64,000 nucleotides of DNA from Rhizobium sp. BK376. Lineage in GTDB: Bacteria > Pseudomonadota > Alphaproteobacteria > Rhizobiales > Rhizobiaceae. The stretch lies in assembly GCF_004341625.1 (NCBI RefSeq), contig NZ_SLZG01000020.1, positions 37,421-101,420 of the forward strand. Reading direction: 5' to 3'. This document shows, in pieces, positions 1 to 8,789 of the stretch. Position 1 is the first letter of the stretch, and every line of letters starts with the position of its first letter. The notes under the pieces are model-generated. The model saw only the letters and a program-made list of their open reading frames with translations. It did no database searches and had not been told where the DNA came from. A program made the translations under genes and the position numbers.

Positions 1-138
1 TTCCATCAGGCTACAGACGATCATCAGGCGTGCGGGATGGGACAGCGTCTTCAAGAGGTTGGCGACCTCTCCGGCCCGACTGGCGATCTCGGCTGGAGAA
101 AGCCCGGCCTTCATCATCGCGTTCAGGTCAGTGCTCAT
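1..138 (-). CDS. bigR: BigR-type ArsR-family repressor, N-terminal part (runs off window)
   Basis: The first 46 codons of an ArsR/SmtB-family winged-helix repressor are visible. The reading contains the LLKTLSHPARLMIV helix typical of BigR, and a cysteine falls at residue 42, which matches the position of one of the two redox cysteines (Cys42 and Cys108) of BigR. In the known family these cysteines sense persulfide and release the operator. The ATG overlaps the stop codon of blh by four bases (ATGA), so the two genes are translationally coupled, with blh first. The second cysteine and the rest of the gene lie beyond the window. The Cys42 match makes the call firm despite the short length. Confidence 0.85.
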   Translation of the reverse strand, partial: MSTDLNAMMKAGLSPAEIASRAGEVANLLKTLSHPARLMIVCSLME

Positions 139-1433
139 TCCCATACCGCTCCCTGCAATGCATCGAGCGGAAACTTGAGGTAGCGCCTGCCGTTCGCTTC
201 AGGCTCCGGGAGCCGCCCACCGCAGATGTTTACCTGCAAGGCATGCAGGATGAGCTTCGGCATTGGCAGTGTCCTGTCCCGCCTCGCCCGCAGCGCCACG
301 AACTCTTCGTCACTCACGCCAGCAAGATGCGGATTGGACTTCTTCTGCTCGGCCACCGTGCTTTCCCAACGAGGGGCCCGGCCATCGGGCTGATAGTCGT
401 GGCCGGTGAAAATCCGCGTCTCGTCCGGGAGCGAGAGGATCTCTTGGATCGACTTCCACAAAACCCGTGCGTCGCCGCCGGGGAAGTCGGCACGCGCCGT
501 GCCGCTATCGGGCATGAAGAGCGTGTCGTGCACGAAGGCCGCGTCGCCAATCACATAGGTGATAGAGGCGAGTGTATGTCCGGGCGAGAACAGCACTTTC
601 GCATCGATCGATCCGACCTTGAGCGCATCCCCATCGGCGAAGAGGCGGTCCCATTGCGAGCCGTCGGTGGCAAGCTCGGGCCAGTTGTAGATGCCACTCC
701 ACAGCTTCTGGACGTCCACAACGTGCTCGCCGATCGCCGTCTGCGCGCCCGTCCTCTCCTTCAGATACTGGGCCGCCGAAAAATGGTCGGCATGCGGGTG
801 GGTATCGAGAATCCATTCGACAGTGAGCCCGTTGTCGCGGACGTAGTCGAGGATCGCGTCGGCATTGAAGGTCGCCGTTGCACCTGACTTCTCATCGAAA
901 TCGAGGACAGGGTCTATGACGGCGCACACTCGGGTCGCCGGATCGGAAACCACGTACTGAACGCTCCAGGTGCGCTTGTCGAAGAAACCCTTCACCTGTG
1001 GACGGCGCGCTGCATGTCGCTTGAGCCAAGCCGCAGCGACGCCTGTTTCGACGCCGCGGCTTCGTCCGAATTCAACGATCTCATCCGCGGACATGCGACC
1101 GTCGAGCGCCTCTCCGATCAGGTAGAGACTGACTGAGCGCGTGCCGGTCTTGCAATGGGCGAACACCAGACCTTCCGATCCATTGACAGCGCGCTGGAAG
1201 GCTCGCACATCCGCCTCGGTGATGGTACTGGTCGTGACCGGAATGAACGCATAGGAAAGGTCGCAGTGCTTTGCTTCCCGCTGCTCGGCCAGCGTTCCGG
1301 GCTGTGCAGGATCTTCGTCATTCGGCCGGTTGTTGATGAGCGTGGTGAATCCTTTGCCCCGAAGCGACCGTATGTCCTCCATGCTCGGCTGCGATGAGAC
1401 CGAGAGTTTCTCGGATATTGCGGTGATATGCAT
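135..1433 (-). CDS. blh: Blh: DUF442 phosphatase-like domain fused to metallo-beta-lactamase persulfide dioxygenase
   Basis: This 432-residue protein has two parts. The first ~110 residues are a DUF442 (beta-lactamase hydrolase-like, tyrosine-phosphatase/rhodanese-related) domain with the P-loop HCKTGTRS. The rest is a metallo-beta-lactamase domain with THPHADH, further metal ligands in SPGHT and FTGHDYQ, and the layout of ETHE1-type persulfide dioxygenases. In rhizobia and Xylella, Blh helps detoxify sulfide by oxidising persulfides to sulfite. An ATG lies four codons further upstream (1445), but GGAG sits six bases before the ATG at 1433, so that start is preferred. The gene is followed by bigR with a 4-bp overlap and preceded by an AT-rich operator. 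Confidence 0.9.
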   Translation of the reverse strand: MHITAISEKLSVSSQPSMEDIRSLRGKGFTTLINNRPNDEDPAQPGTLAEQREAKHCDLSYAFIPVTTSTITEADVRAFQRAVNGSEGLVFAHCKTGTRSVSLYLIGEALDGRMSADEIVEFGRSRGVETGVAAAWLKRHAARRPQVKGFFDKRTWSVQYVVSDPATRVCAVIDPVLDFDEKSGATATFNADAILDYVRDNGLTVEWILDTHPHADHFSAAQYLKERTGAQTAIGEHVVDVQKLWSGIYNWPELATDGSQWDRLFADGDALKVGSIDAKVLFSPGHTLASITYVIGDAAFVHDTLFMPDSGTARADFPGGDARVLWKSIQEILSLPDETRIFTGHDYQPDGRAPRWESTVAEQKKSNPHLAGVSDEEFVALRARRDRTLPMPKLILHALQVNICGGRLPEPEANGRRYLKFPLDALQGAVWE

Positions 1434-1467
1434 TGCTGACTCCATAGAGATAGCTCATTATATGATC

Positions 1468-1484
1468 TAATATATTATATATTA
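1468..1484. promoter_or_regulatory. Probable BigR box: 17-bp AT-rich perfect palindrome upstream of blh
   Basis: TAATATAT-T-ATATATTA is a perfect inverted repeat with a single central base, in an otherwise GC-rich region. It starts 34 bp before the blh ATG. BigR is known to bind a TA-rich palindrome overlapping the -10 region of its own operon, which fits. Direct evidence is the palindrome; the binding protein is inferred from bigR being in the operon. Confidence 0.75.
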
Positions 1485-1937
1485 ACTATTTCTCAAGAGC
1501 AGGCGTGGACATTTATGTTTTATCTTTGTTCGCTGAATCTCGCAGTCGGCTTTCCCTCTGACGTCGCTCGAGGCGCACGCAAGCCGAAGCACACGATCTC
1601 TCGACAGGCAGGCTGGGGGCGGTCTGCCAGATTGTCGCACCGTGCGCCTATTCACCGGGCTTTTAGCCCTCAGCGACCCAGCCCTTCAAGACAAGGTAAC
1701 GATCGGCATTCCGGCCTGCTCGGCACTCGCCGGTATTGGGGGACCGTCCTTAGCGGTCTATACGGTCAGCGGTTAGGCGTTTAGAGGAGTTATACCTGCA
1801 TCCCTTGCGGTCGGATTCGGTGATATCCTGCTCGGGTTAGACTTGAGCTCCCCTTGTCGCAGCGAGGCATTGCCACCAAAGACCGAACAGGCATCACGCC
1901 TTGCGAAAATGGGACCGTAGAAAGCCCCTTGCCGTGA
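1485..1937. other. Non-coding stretch upstream of the blh operon
   Basis: Apart from the operator at its edge, no convincing gene is seen. Short open frames here lack protein-like composition and ribosome binding sites. Confidence 0.5.
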
Positions 1938-2288
1938 TCAGCGATGGCCGAACGATATGATTTGTAAAATGACTGCCCCAATCACAACACCGGTTAAGCC
2001 GCCAAGCGCCTTCAGTAGCGCGTCGTTGACCCTGGGATCGCGCCTTGGTGAGATGAGAAGCAAAATCTCGGACACTATGGCGCCGACAATACAGAATATT
2101 GCAACCACGCGCCGGTCGTCGGGATAAGAAAATGCAAAAAGCATCGACAACAGCACGAACATCGAAAGACTGTCGACGTTTGCGGTGGCAATAGCGCGCG
2201 GGCGCCAGCGCAACGGCGCAAGCGCCAAGAAACCCATGGTCGCCAACGAGATCCAAGCTATCACTCGGACCATATCAATAACACTCAT
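1938..2288 (-). CDS. VanZ-like small membrane protein
   Basis: A 116-residue hydrophobic protein with about four predicted membrane segments. The stretch with SPRRDPRVNDALLKALGG resembles the conserved loop and last helix of VanZ-like proteins (arginine-rich loop, then D-x-x-x-KxxGG). VanZ-like proteins are widespread envelope proteins of mostly unknown role, so no reaction is assigned. A GTG two codons upstream (2294) is an alternative start; neither has a strong Shine-Dalgarno. The gene stands alone on the minus strand. Confidence 0.6.
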   Translation of the reverse strand: MSVIDMVRVIAWISLATMGFLALAPLRWRPRAIATANVDSLSMFVLLSMLFAFSYPDDRRVVAIFCIVGAIVSEILLLISPRRDPRVNDALLKALGGLTGVVIGAVILQIISFGHR

Positions 2289-2446
2289 GAGCACACGTTA
2301 GCAGAATATCGAAAACTCTCAAATCTCGACACAGCACAGGATATGAAATTCTCGGGTCCCTGAAATCATCGCCTTCACCCCAAGTCAAGGATGCTTGGAA
2401 CCATGAAAATCGCAAACAGCGAGTTCCTGAGAAGGAAGCCGGACAG

Positions 2447-2755
2447 CTATTGGCCGAGAAAGGCGGGCAGGAGATTTGCACGAGCCGAATAAGCCACCTG
2501 CCCAGATATGTGAAACACAAAAAACAAAAACGCTACCGCAGCACAGATTGCAATCACTATTGCCATGACCGGCCATTTCATTTTGCCTTGTTGTTGAGGC
2601 ACGGGCTCACGAACCCGTTGAACGTCTACCGGTGAGATCGACCCGGGATTGGGAAGCCAAGACAAATCCGCATCTGGGCTCTTCGGCAATCGCCTACGTC
2701 CCGGGGATGCGAAAACGTCTTTCGACACGGGTTCAAATTTTAGAACTTTGCCCAT
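2447..2755 (-). CDS. Hypothetical single-pass membrane protein
   Basis: A 102-residue protein with a polar, proline-rich N-terminal half (about residues 1-58), one strong transmembrane helix (about 60-82, MAIVIAICAAVAFLFFVF) and a short C-terminal tail. The basic residues before the helix suggest a cytoplasmic N-terminus. No family is recognised. It lies upstream of the VanZ-like gene on the same strand with a 158-bp gap, so an operon is uncertain. Confidence 0.5.
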   Translation of the reverse strand: MGKVLKFEPVSKDVFASPGRRRLPKSPDADLSWLPNPGSISPVDVQRVREPVPQQQGKMKWPVMAIVIAICAAVAFLFFVFHISGQVAYSARANLLPAFLGQ

Positions 2756-3330
2756 AACCGTCCTCCAGCAGCTTCAAAGCCTATACACCCGTCAACGAGA
2801 TTTGAAGGAAAATTGCGCATGAGCGCAGTTTCGCGATTTAAAAGCTTTTCCAGATCGCCCATTCACCTGATTGACGGTCGGGCATGCCCAAACCCGCAGC
2901 AACGAGCTCGGGCCAGGTGTCGGCGAAATCCGTAGCACCTTTCCTGCCTGGTTGACCGTCGCCACCTTTCCAAAGAGATCCCGCTTTGCCACCAACATGG
3001 TCATAACCGGAAAGGCTGCCGGCCAGATCATGGGCGACTGATGGTCACAGTCGTGACAATGATGGCGTCGTCCTTCACGCAGAGATCGACCCCGCAGGAT
3101 TAGAGCGGATTGTTCGACGTCACGATGGGCACCCCCTGGATAATATATTCAGGTGGCCGTCAGCTGGATCGGTCATCTGTGTCGTGCGGCCGGAAAACAA
3201 GCCAGGCATGGCAGGCAGGCAACCTTGGCAAGCCGCCGCGACTTGCGAGTGTTTCGCCGCCAGGCCGTGGCGGACGCCTTAGATGGGAACGTACTCATCT
3301 TCAAGTGCGTAGATCGAAGGATTGAAATCG
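2756..3330. other. Intergenic stretch, no gene recognised
   Basis: Open frames here (for example minus-strand 2792-3031) show no recognisable domain. The right end carries the leader of the cytochrome gene, including GAAGG at 3315-3319. Confidence 0.4.
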
Positions 3331-3726
3331 ATGACAAAAGCTAACCGATCCAAATTCTGTTCCACCTATTCTCTCGTAGTCGTCCTGGTTCTCGGTTGTG
3401 CGGTTGGACCCGCCTTGGCAGCATCTTTGAAGAGCCTCATGGGGGACATGCGCGACAACACAAATTCGGCCAAGGATGTTCTCACCAACTTCGATACTGC
3501 TTCCGCAAATAGGATCATGGAACGCTATGCCGTTGACGCTCGGGCCGCCAGCGATATGTTCACCGGTCAAGGTGGCGCGAAAGAAAAGGATCTGGCATCT
3601 CGCTTCAAGCAGCTTGCCGCCACGGCAAACGCCACAAGTCAAGCGCCGATGACCAAGGCCGGATTTCGTAAGGCGTTGTCGGACGTGACGAACGAATGCA
3701 AATCTTGTCATTCGGCCTATAATTGA
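3331..3726 (+). CDS. Secreted cytochrome c (c'/c-556-like four-helix type)
   Basis: A 131-residue protein with an N-terminal signal peptide (hydrophobic core VVVLVLGCAVG, then an Ala-x-Ala site near residues 26-30). The mature part is helical and ends with CKSCHSAYN, a haem c motif CxxCH placed almost at the C-terminus as in cytochromes c' and c-556. It should be a periplasmic electron carrier or ligand-binding cytochrome. A TTG three codons upstream is less likely than this ATG because GAAGG is spaced 11 bases before it. No partner oxidoreductase lies nearby. Confidence 0.8.
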   Translation: MTKANRSKFCSTYSLVVVLVLGCAVGPALAASLKSLMGDMRDNTNSAKDVLTNFDTASANRIMERYAVDARAASDMFTGQGGAKEKDLASRFKQLAATANATSQAPMTKAGFRKALSDVTNECKSCHSAYN

Positions 3727-3896
3727 TCGGCTGCGTTTGTGACCCGTTGAGCACCGAAAACAGACTTTCGAGGCTGGGCTGGCCAAGGGTGACGAGCAAG
3801 GCCGAATTAGCTATCGACCCGGTGCCGTTCAATGCCTTATCGAGAGCACTTGGGGATTTAAAGTCTTCGCAGCACTCAAGGCACGCGATGTGTTCG

Positions 3897-4433
3897 TCAC
3901 TGATGGAAACTGCTGGCTTTGTTTGGCCGCCACTCATGACGCTCGAAAGCCCGGGGGTCCTCAGCGATCGCAGCAGATACAACTGCCGATGCTTGCGCAT
4001 TCGTTGCCTTCAGAAAGACCCCCTTGAAGTATGGCCGCTTCGATAAACGCGAAAGTCTCTTAGCGAGTATCAACGCCAACGGCGAGGACGATGGCATCGG
4101 GACGATCGAATCGAATTGGCCCTCTAGGTGGCCAACCACTGCATCCAGAATTGTGGGAATATGCGCGTTGAGCAATTTAATGCTGGATAAGCCCACGCTC
4201 AGTCCGTCGCGCTGCTTCAGTGCATAGATCAGAGGGCAGTTGTCACCAAGGACGCGCGTCTCACGCTGTCTCGCCTGCTTTGCGGATGTGCGCTTGCGCT
4301 GAAAAACACTGAAAACAGTGAAATCATCGAGATCATCTCTTGTTGGGTTTCCCTCCGCTGTGGTGGCGAGGTGCTCTGTAATATCATGGTCGACGATGAC
4401 CACGTTGCCTTCTATGCGCAGCCCCAACTTCAA
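3897..4433 (-). CDS. Phosphoribosyltransferase-like hypothetical protein, possibly frameshifted at its 3' end
   Basis: A 178-residue open frame. Around residues 108-135 the run FDSIVPMPSSSPLALILAKR resembles the beta-strand/loop and helix of type I phosphoribosyltransferases, but no clear PRPP-binding motif follows. The final residues look unlike coding sequence, whereas a second frame on the same strand (about 3723-3940) reads protein-like, with CLECC and a hydrophobic ANSALLVTLGQ segment. A single frameshift near 3900-3960 would join them into a protein of about 235 residues. Function is unassigned, and the break could be real or a sequencing error. Confidence 0.45.
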   Translation of the reverse strand: MKLGLRIEGNVVIVDHDITEHLATTAEGNPTRDDLDDFTVFSVFQRKRTSAKQARQRETRVLGDNCPLIYALKQRDGLSVGLSSIKLLNAHIPTILDAVVGHLEGQFDSIVPMPSSSPLALILAKRLSRLSKRPYFKGVFLKATNAQASAVVSAAIAEDPRAFERHEWRPNKASSFHQ

Positions 4434-4715
4434 CTCCGACGTGTTCCATCAAGCATGGTCGCCGTTTAACATTTCATGGACGATACCCGCAACACCGAAG
4501 GGGAAGAGATCCCCTACCCGAGCGCGCCGCCGTCGACTTGGCGAAAGCCTTGTTGCCAAACCATTTGGGCGAGATACATCTCTCCCGCTGCGGACATTTA
4601 ATTCCAGTGCCCCTTGGCCGGTCTCCCCGTCTCATTGTTCCACAGCCTTTGGCGCCTGGCTGACGCAAGGTCCCGCCGATGGAGGATGTGGCCGAGCGCG
4701 CCCCCAAGTCCGCTA

Positions 4716-4994
4716 TTACTTGTTCAGCGAATCCTTCACAGCCTTTGCAGGTGTGAAGCCGAGCTTCCTGGCGGCCGCGACCTTGATGACCGCGCCAGTC
4801 GCGGGATTGCGCGCATCGCGCTCTGGCGTATCCTTTACCTTGAACTTACCGAAGCCTGGAATTGACGTTTCAGCGCCAGAGGTGGCGGCTGCGATGATAG
4901 AGGCAAACACCGCTTCTACGATCGTCTTTCCCTGGGACTTCGTCAGTCCATGATCGGCTGCGATCTTATCGGCGATTTCATTGGTGGTGGTCAT
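4716..4994 (-). CDS. HU-family DNA-binding protein
   Basis: A 92-residue protein of typical HU length. It contains the dimerisation helices, the flexible-arm region with SIPGFGKFKVKDTPERDARNP, and the C-terminal KLGFTPAKAVKDSLN helix. HU bends and compacts DNA as a dimer in the nucleoid. It differs in detail from the usual rhizobial housekeeping HupB ending, so it may be an accessory copy. It is monocistronic on the minus strand. Confidence 0.92.
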   Translation of the reverse strand: MTTTNEIADKIAADHGLTKSQGKTIVEAVFASIIAAATSGAETSIPGFGKFKVKDTPERDARNPATGAVIKVAAARKLGFTPAKAVKDSLNK

Positions 4995-5291
4995 GACAGC
5001 TCCTGCGAAATACAGGAAAGCCTATGCACCGGAACTGCCACGTGTCACGGGCTTGTCATCCTTATCCGGCTTCAATTGTAGTATTTCCACAGGTTCCGGT
5101 GCGTCGCGAGCCCTTGCACCGAGCCGGCTCTCACATGCGAAAGCGAGATCGGTCGGTTGACGAAGCCACTCAACTAAGCCTGGAACCTCTGCTCACCAAC
5201 GACAGATAAGCATCGGACCGGCCCGTTCGATTCCGGTTTGTGAGGTGTCAGGAGAGGCTCGATGCGCGCTCCTCCTCTCTCCCGCGTTCGT
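4995..5291. other. Intergenic region between HU and a hypothetical gene
   Basis: About 300 bases holding the HU promoter region; no gene or strong hairpin was recognised. Confidence 0.4.
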
Positions 5292-5921
5292 TTAGCAACA
5301 GAAGATCGAGCAGAACCGCGCGCAATTCCGGCCAGGGGTCTCCCCAATGCTTACGCTCGGTTCTTCCATCTCGATAAGGCAATGTAGTTTTGCAATGACG
5401 CCAATGATGGAGAGCGCTTGGGCGCGCAAAAGAGCGTGTGCGAGATCCATGGTGCGATCAGCGGCTTGGTTCTCGGCGGCGTAGGCCGCGCTGTAACCCA
5501 ATTCTGAATCGGCCTTGTTCCAGGCGTTTCGAACGCTCGCCAGCTCGGCTTTGGCGACGGTGCGCGCCTCTTCCATCTCCAACCCGGGCAGGAGGCGATC
5601 GATTTCGTCAGCCGTGCGAGCCGAAATAGGCGTGGACCGATCGGGAACGGTCAGTTCGACGAGCGGAAATCCACCGACCTTACGCAAGAGCTTCCTTTCC
5701 AGCCGCTGCTGCCGCCGGGACAGCTCGTTCTGCCGGGTGTGGGCGGCATACCAGCGTCCCCAAGCGTGAATCACAGTATCCTCGCCGATGCAGCGGGCTG
5801 CCTCGGCGGGAACGTCGACGGCGATCTTTTCAGGCAAGGTCCCCAGGAAGATCGTCACGGACGACAACAAGTTTCCAGGGGAGTTTGTAGACAAAGTTCT
5901 GCTATTCTCAGAATCAGCCAT
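5292..5921 (-). CDS. Hypothetical helical protein
   Basis: A 209-residue protein rich in charged helices (QNELSRRQQRLERKLLRK at about 84-101, then long Ala/Glu/Arg stretches) and ending in the cysteine-rich tail FCSIFCC. It has no signal peptide or membrane segment. TGGAGC nine bases before the ATG supports the start. The helical middle suggests a coiled-coil or DNA-associated protein, but no family is recognised. It is divergent from the XRE regulator at 6055, sharing a 133-bp intergenic region. Confidence 0.6.
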   Translation of the reverse strand: MADSENSRTLSTNSPGNLLSSVTIFLGTLPEKIAVDVPAEAARCIGEDTVIHAWGRWYAAHTRQNELSRRQQRLERKLLRKVGGFPLVELTVPDRSTPISARTADEIDRLLPGLEMEEARTVAKAELASVRNAWNKADSELGYSAAYAAENQAADRTMDLAHALLRAQALSIIGVIAKLHCLIEMEEPSVSIGETPGRNCARFCSIFCC

Positions 5922-6054
5922 GATCCAAGCTCCAGCAAGCTAGATTGTGGTAGGTCAAGCAGGGTGTTTGCAGCGCCTTGCTTGGCCGCGATCGCGGATT
6001 TTCCGATCGCCAAAAGAGTCTGAAAGATTGCATAAATAATGTCAAGGTTATGAT

Positions 6055-6297
6055 ATGATATCAGGTGATCAAGTTCGGATGGCGCGAGCCGCGCTAAAAT
6101 GGGGTGTCCGAGACTTGGCCAAGCGCGCAGCCGTTACAGCGGCTACCGTCACTCGAATAGAAGCAGGGCGACCCGGCCATGCGGCCACGATACAAGCGAT
6201 ACAGGCGGCATTCGAACGAGCTGGGATCGAGTTCATCCAAGAAAACGGCGCCGGCGCCGGAGTTCGATTCGCGAAACCGAAAGCAGACGAGCAATAA
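6055..6297 (+). CDS. Small XRE-family helix-turn-helix regulator
   Basis: An 80-residue protein consisting almost entirely of one HTH_3 domain: IxxxQVRMARAALKWGVRDLAKRAAVTAATVTRIEAG covers the five-helix fold, with the recognition helix near residues 26-38. AAGG seven bases before the ATG supports the start. Such stand-alone XRE proteins in rhizobia usually repress themselves or a neighbour; the divergent gene at 5292-5921 is the obvious candidate, by position only. Confidence 0.85.
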   Translation: MISGDQVRMARAALKWGVRDLAKRAAVTAATVTRIEAGRPGHAATIQAIQAAFERAGIEFIQENGAGAGVRFAKPKADEQ

Positions 6298-6685
6298 TAA
6301 CCGCCTTCCTGCTCCGTTTGAGCGCAAGGGGCGCTGTGACCTTATCAATATTCGCCCAGCCAGATCGCATGGAGTTCATTTGCAGAACCGGAGCTCCGTT
6401 ATCGACGGCATCTACGCGGTCCGAAAGTATCGAAAGCCGCTGCATATCGATCAATGCAACAGCGCACCCCTTCAGCGCCCAAGCTGGTAGACTTGGCAGT
6501 GGTGACCGTCATAGTTTGCTTCCAGCGCCTGCAATCGTCGGGGACTTGGTCGTCCGACTGATCGGAAGACATGGCCGGATCCCAGCTTGTCCCCTGCCTG
6601 CGACGGTGCAACTGTTTACTTAGGCTGGGATGGCCGGTTGGTGAATAGTTTACAGGTGCTCTGTGCGGCAGCGCTGCGCCGAGGT
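6298..6685. other. Intergenic stretch, nothing recognised
   Basis: Overlapping short frames on both strands have no consistent protein-like composition. No repeat or hairpin stands out. Confidence 0.4.
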
Positions 6686-7321
6686 TCATCTGCCGTTATA
6701 ACGCTCAAGCATTCGGCGCAGCTGCCGGTTCTGCTCGACGAGCTTGGCTGATAGTTGCGATCTCAAGCCTTCAATTTCCCGGTCCAGCTCCATCGCTTCG
6801 TCGAGAACCGTCTTCTTTGCCTGTACCGGCTGCTCTACTGCGATCGTCACGACCGCCGGCCTGGCAACGGCTTTTCGGGCCGTAGGCGCTCTTGTTCGCC
6901 GCTCTATCTGGCCTTCTGTGACAATTGCCGCACCCGGATCTTTCTCGGCAACCTGAATGGCGGAAAGGACCGGTGTTGGATGATCCTGTCTTTCGACAGC
7001 ACTTTCCGGGGGCTGCTCAGAAGGCGACGGACCAATTTGCGGCACTGGCGGGGGCGGCACAGTCTCGGCATCGGTCGGCTCGACCTGCCGGTCCGTCTCG
7101 TTCTCTTCAACGGTTAAATCAGGGATTGAAGCCGGGACCACGTTCAATTCAGGTTGGAGCGCCTGGCTCGGCGCGAGCTCCTCACCCGATGGCTCAGCGG
7201 CAGCCGCCTCATCCGGCGTCGCATCGGTTTCTTCGGTCTTGCGGCGCGATGCAAGGCCCTTGATTAGCTGCCATGGTGATCGCATCGATCCCAAACTCCC
7301 GACTCGTTTGCTTGGTCCCAT
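6686..7321 (-). CDS. Acidic low-complexity protein with SyrB-like C-terminal coiled coil
   Basis: A 211-residue protein. Residues ~25-150 are a disordered Pro/Glu/Ala-rich region. The last ~45 residues (LDEAMELDREIEGLRSQLSAK then LVEQNRQLRRMLERY) form a leucine-zipper-like helix similar in pattern to the C-terminal helix of the next gene and of SyrB-type rhizobial proteins. There is no DNA-binding domain. Together with 7394-7822 it may be a paralogous pair on the same strand, 72 bp apart. The role is unknown; SyrB in Sinorhizobium meliloti is a negative regulator of syrM, but that function should not be transferred. Confidence 0.55.
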   Translation of the reverse strand: MGPSKRVGSLGSMRSPWQLIKGLASRRKTEETDATPDEAAAAEPSGEELAPSQALQPELNVVPASIPDLTVEENETDRQVEPTDAETVPPPPVPQIGPSPSEQPPESAVERQDHPTPVLSAIQVAEKDPGAAIVTEGQIERRTRAPTARKAVARPAVVTIAVEQPVQAKKTVLDEAMELDREIEGLRSQLSAKLVEQNRQLRRMLERYNGR

Positions 7322-7393
7322 AGTACTGAGCGGGAGGCCGGGCTTGCAATGCGAGCCCGGTCTTTAGTCACGACTTCTGCCGTAAATCTGCGG

Positions 7394-7822
7394 TCAAGCC
7401 GTTCCGAGTTTCTTGCGGAGTTCGGCGTTTTCTGCGCGAAGCTTTTCGGAGAGTGCCTTGCGAAGCATCTGGTTCTCTTCCTCAAGCTTCAGGAGATCTG
7501 CAAAACCGTCCGTCTCAACCGGTGCGGCCTCGATTTGCGGCGGGCCACGCTCAGCCGGCCCGGTCTTGACAGCTGTCGGCTTCTTTTCCGGGGCAGATGC
7601 CTTAGCGACCGGCGCAGCCGCTGCAGGCGGCGACGCCTTTGCTTTTTTCGCCGGGCCACGGGGCTTCTTGACAGGCGCGCTTACCGAAGTATCAGCAACC
7701 GCTTCTGGAGCAACTTTGGGCTTTCTCGGCGCACGAGTCTTCTTTTCCTTTGCAGTGGAAGCGGCATCCGCGGATGCGGTTTCGATTGCAGGGGCAATGG
7801 TCGTGTCATCAATCATCGGCAA
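7394..7822 (-). CDS. SyrB-like protein (Ala/Lys/Pro-rich N-terminus, conserved C-terminal coiled coil)
   Basis: A 142-residue protein. Residues 1-100 are Lys/Ala/Pro-rich and resemble the basic N-terminal tails of SyrB-type proteins. The C-terminal ~35 residues (LLKLEEENQMLRKALSEKL, then RAENAELRKKLG) closely resemble the C-terminal coiled coil of SyrB/SyrB2 as I recall it. The central MerR/transposase-like helix-turn-helix of SyrB is not seen here, so this may be a shortened relative. The basic tail suggests nucleic-acid binding. ATGs at 7822 and 7816 are both possible starts. Confidence 0.6.
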   Translation of the reverse strand: MPMIDDTTIAPAIETASADAASTAKEKKTRAPRKPKVAPEAVADTSVSAPVKKPRGPAKKAKASPPAAAAPVAKASAPEKKPTAVKTGPAERGPPQIEAAPVETDGFADLLKLEEENQMLRKALSEKLRAENAELRKKLGTA

Positions 7823-8213
7823 GATCCTTTGGGTAGGTAAACTCGTTCGCGACCGTACTAAGTCGCTCGCAATATGCGCTCAATATTATTTCGAACTTAT
7901 TGACGACGATATCCGCGACTATTGCCGCACTGACACGTTCCCGGCCTCATTTTGAATGAGCACCGTGACCTGCATAATCAGTTTGTTTCGGGCGTACCGG
8001 ATACTGACAGCGACGGAACTGCACAACCAAACGATGAGCCAAGTCCATGTCTCGGCGACAAACCATCACGAGAATTCCCTGGCTTCCTTTGCCAGGCTGC
8101 CGAGGCGGCTCCAGCGTTCAAGACAAGGAACGGGCACTTGGTTGGATTCCAATGACTGCCGCAATGACGTTGGTCAGTCCGCGCCTGGCCTCACCCATGC
8201 CGCTTGATCTTTT
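7823..8213. other. Intergenic stretch, nothing recognised
   Basis: About 390 bases with only overlapping short frames of unlikely composition; it separates the SyrB-like genes from the cytochrome b561 gene. Confidence 0.4.
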
Positions 8214-8705
8214 TCAGCCGATCGTCATTCGGCGCAGCACGTCCGTCTTCCAGTAGAAATGCTGCATCAGCGCACCGGCAACATGGGCACAGATCGTGAT
8301 CCACAAGAGCACCTTGATCGGTCCGGCATGCAATGAGCCGATTGTGCTCGCACCGAAATAATAGGCGGCAATCCCCGTCAAAGGCATCGCAAATATGAGG
8401 AGGTATAGGAGAATGTGGGTGAGCGATGCGAGGTAATGGAAGATTAGGGGTTGGCCGGCAGGCTCGGGCGGCACCCCAGATATTGTACGCAGGGCGAGGC
8501 GAAGGACGGCGAGCAGCAGGATGGCAATTCCCGCATAGGCATGGATATTGGCACTTGCTATGTCGGCGCCTGACGGTATCTGTCCATTTCGGACCATACG
8601 ATGCCAGACGTTCATTCCGTCGGGAAAAAGCAGGTTGAAAAACACCAGGGCGGCCATGGCCCAGTGCAGCAGCCGCTGCGGGATCGAGTATCTCGTTGGC
8701 ATCAT
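8214..8705 (-). CDS. Cytochrome b561-type membrane protein
   Basis: A 163-residue protein with four transmembrane helices. Histidines sit where cytochrome b561 (YodB/CybB-like) proteins place haem ligands: RLLHWAMA in helix 1, ANIHAYAG in helix 2, and HAG and CAHVAG in the later helices. It would pass electrons from quinol to a periplasmic acceptor or act as a superoxide:quinone oxidoreductase. It is the last gene of a minus-strand run, 84 bp after the phosphatase-like gene at 8790. A second b561-type protein occurs at 54162. Confidence 0.85.
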   Translation of the reverse strand: MMPTRYSIPQRLLHWAMAALVFFNLLFPDGMNVWHRMVRNGQIPSGADIASANIHAYAGIAILLLAVLRLALRTISGVPPEPAGQPLIFHYLASLTHILLYLLIFAMPLTGIAAYYFGASTIGSLHAGPIKVLLWITICAHVAGALMQHFYWKTDVLRRMTIG

Positions 8706-8789
8706 CTTGATCAGCTTCTATCGTTCATGGCTAGGGATCTCGGGGGACGGGATCTCCGACGTCCGGGCGATTGTCGATCGTCGCGGTGT

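Noticed and set aside
30..887. Long plus-strand frame opposite blh
   Set aside because: The minus strand has clear DUF442 and metallo-beta-lactamase motifs; the plus frame is arginine-rich with no domain, a GC-driven shadow.
5944..5957. Possible FixK box near the XRE regulator
   Set aside because: TTGTGGTAGGTCAA has two mismatches and no support from neighbouring genes.
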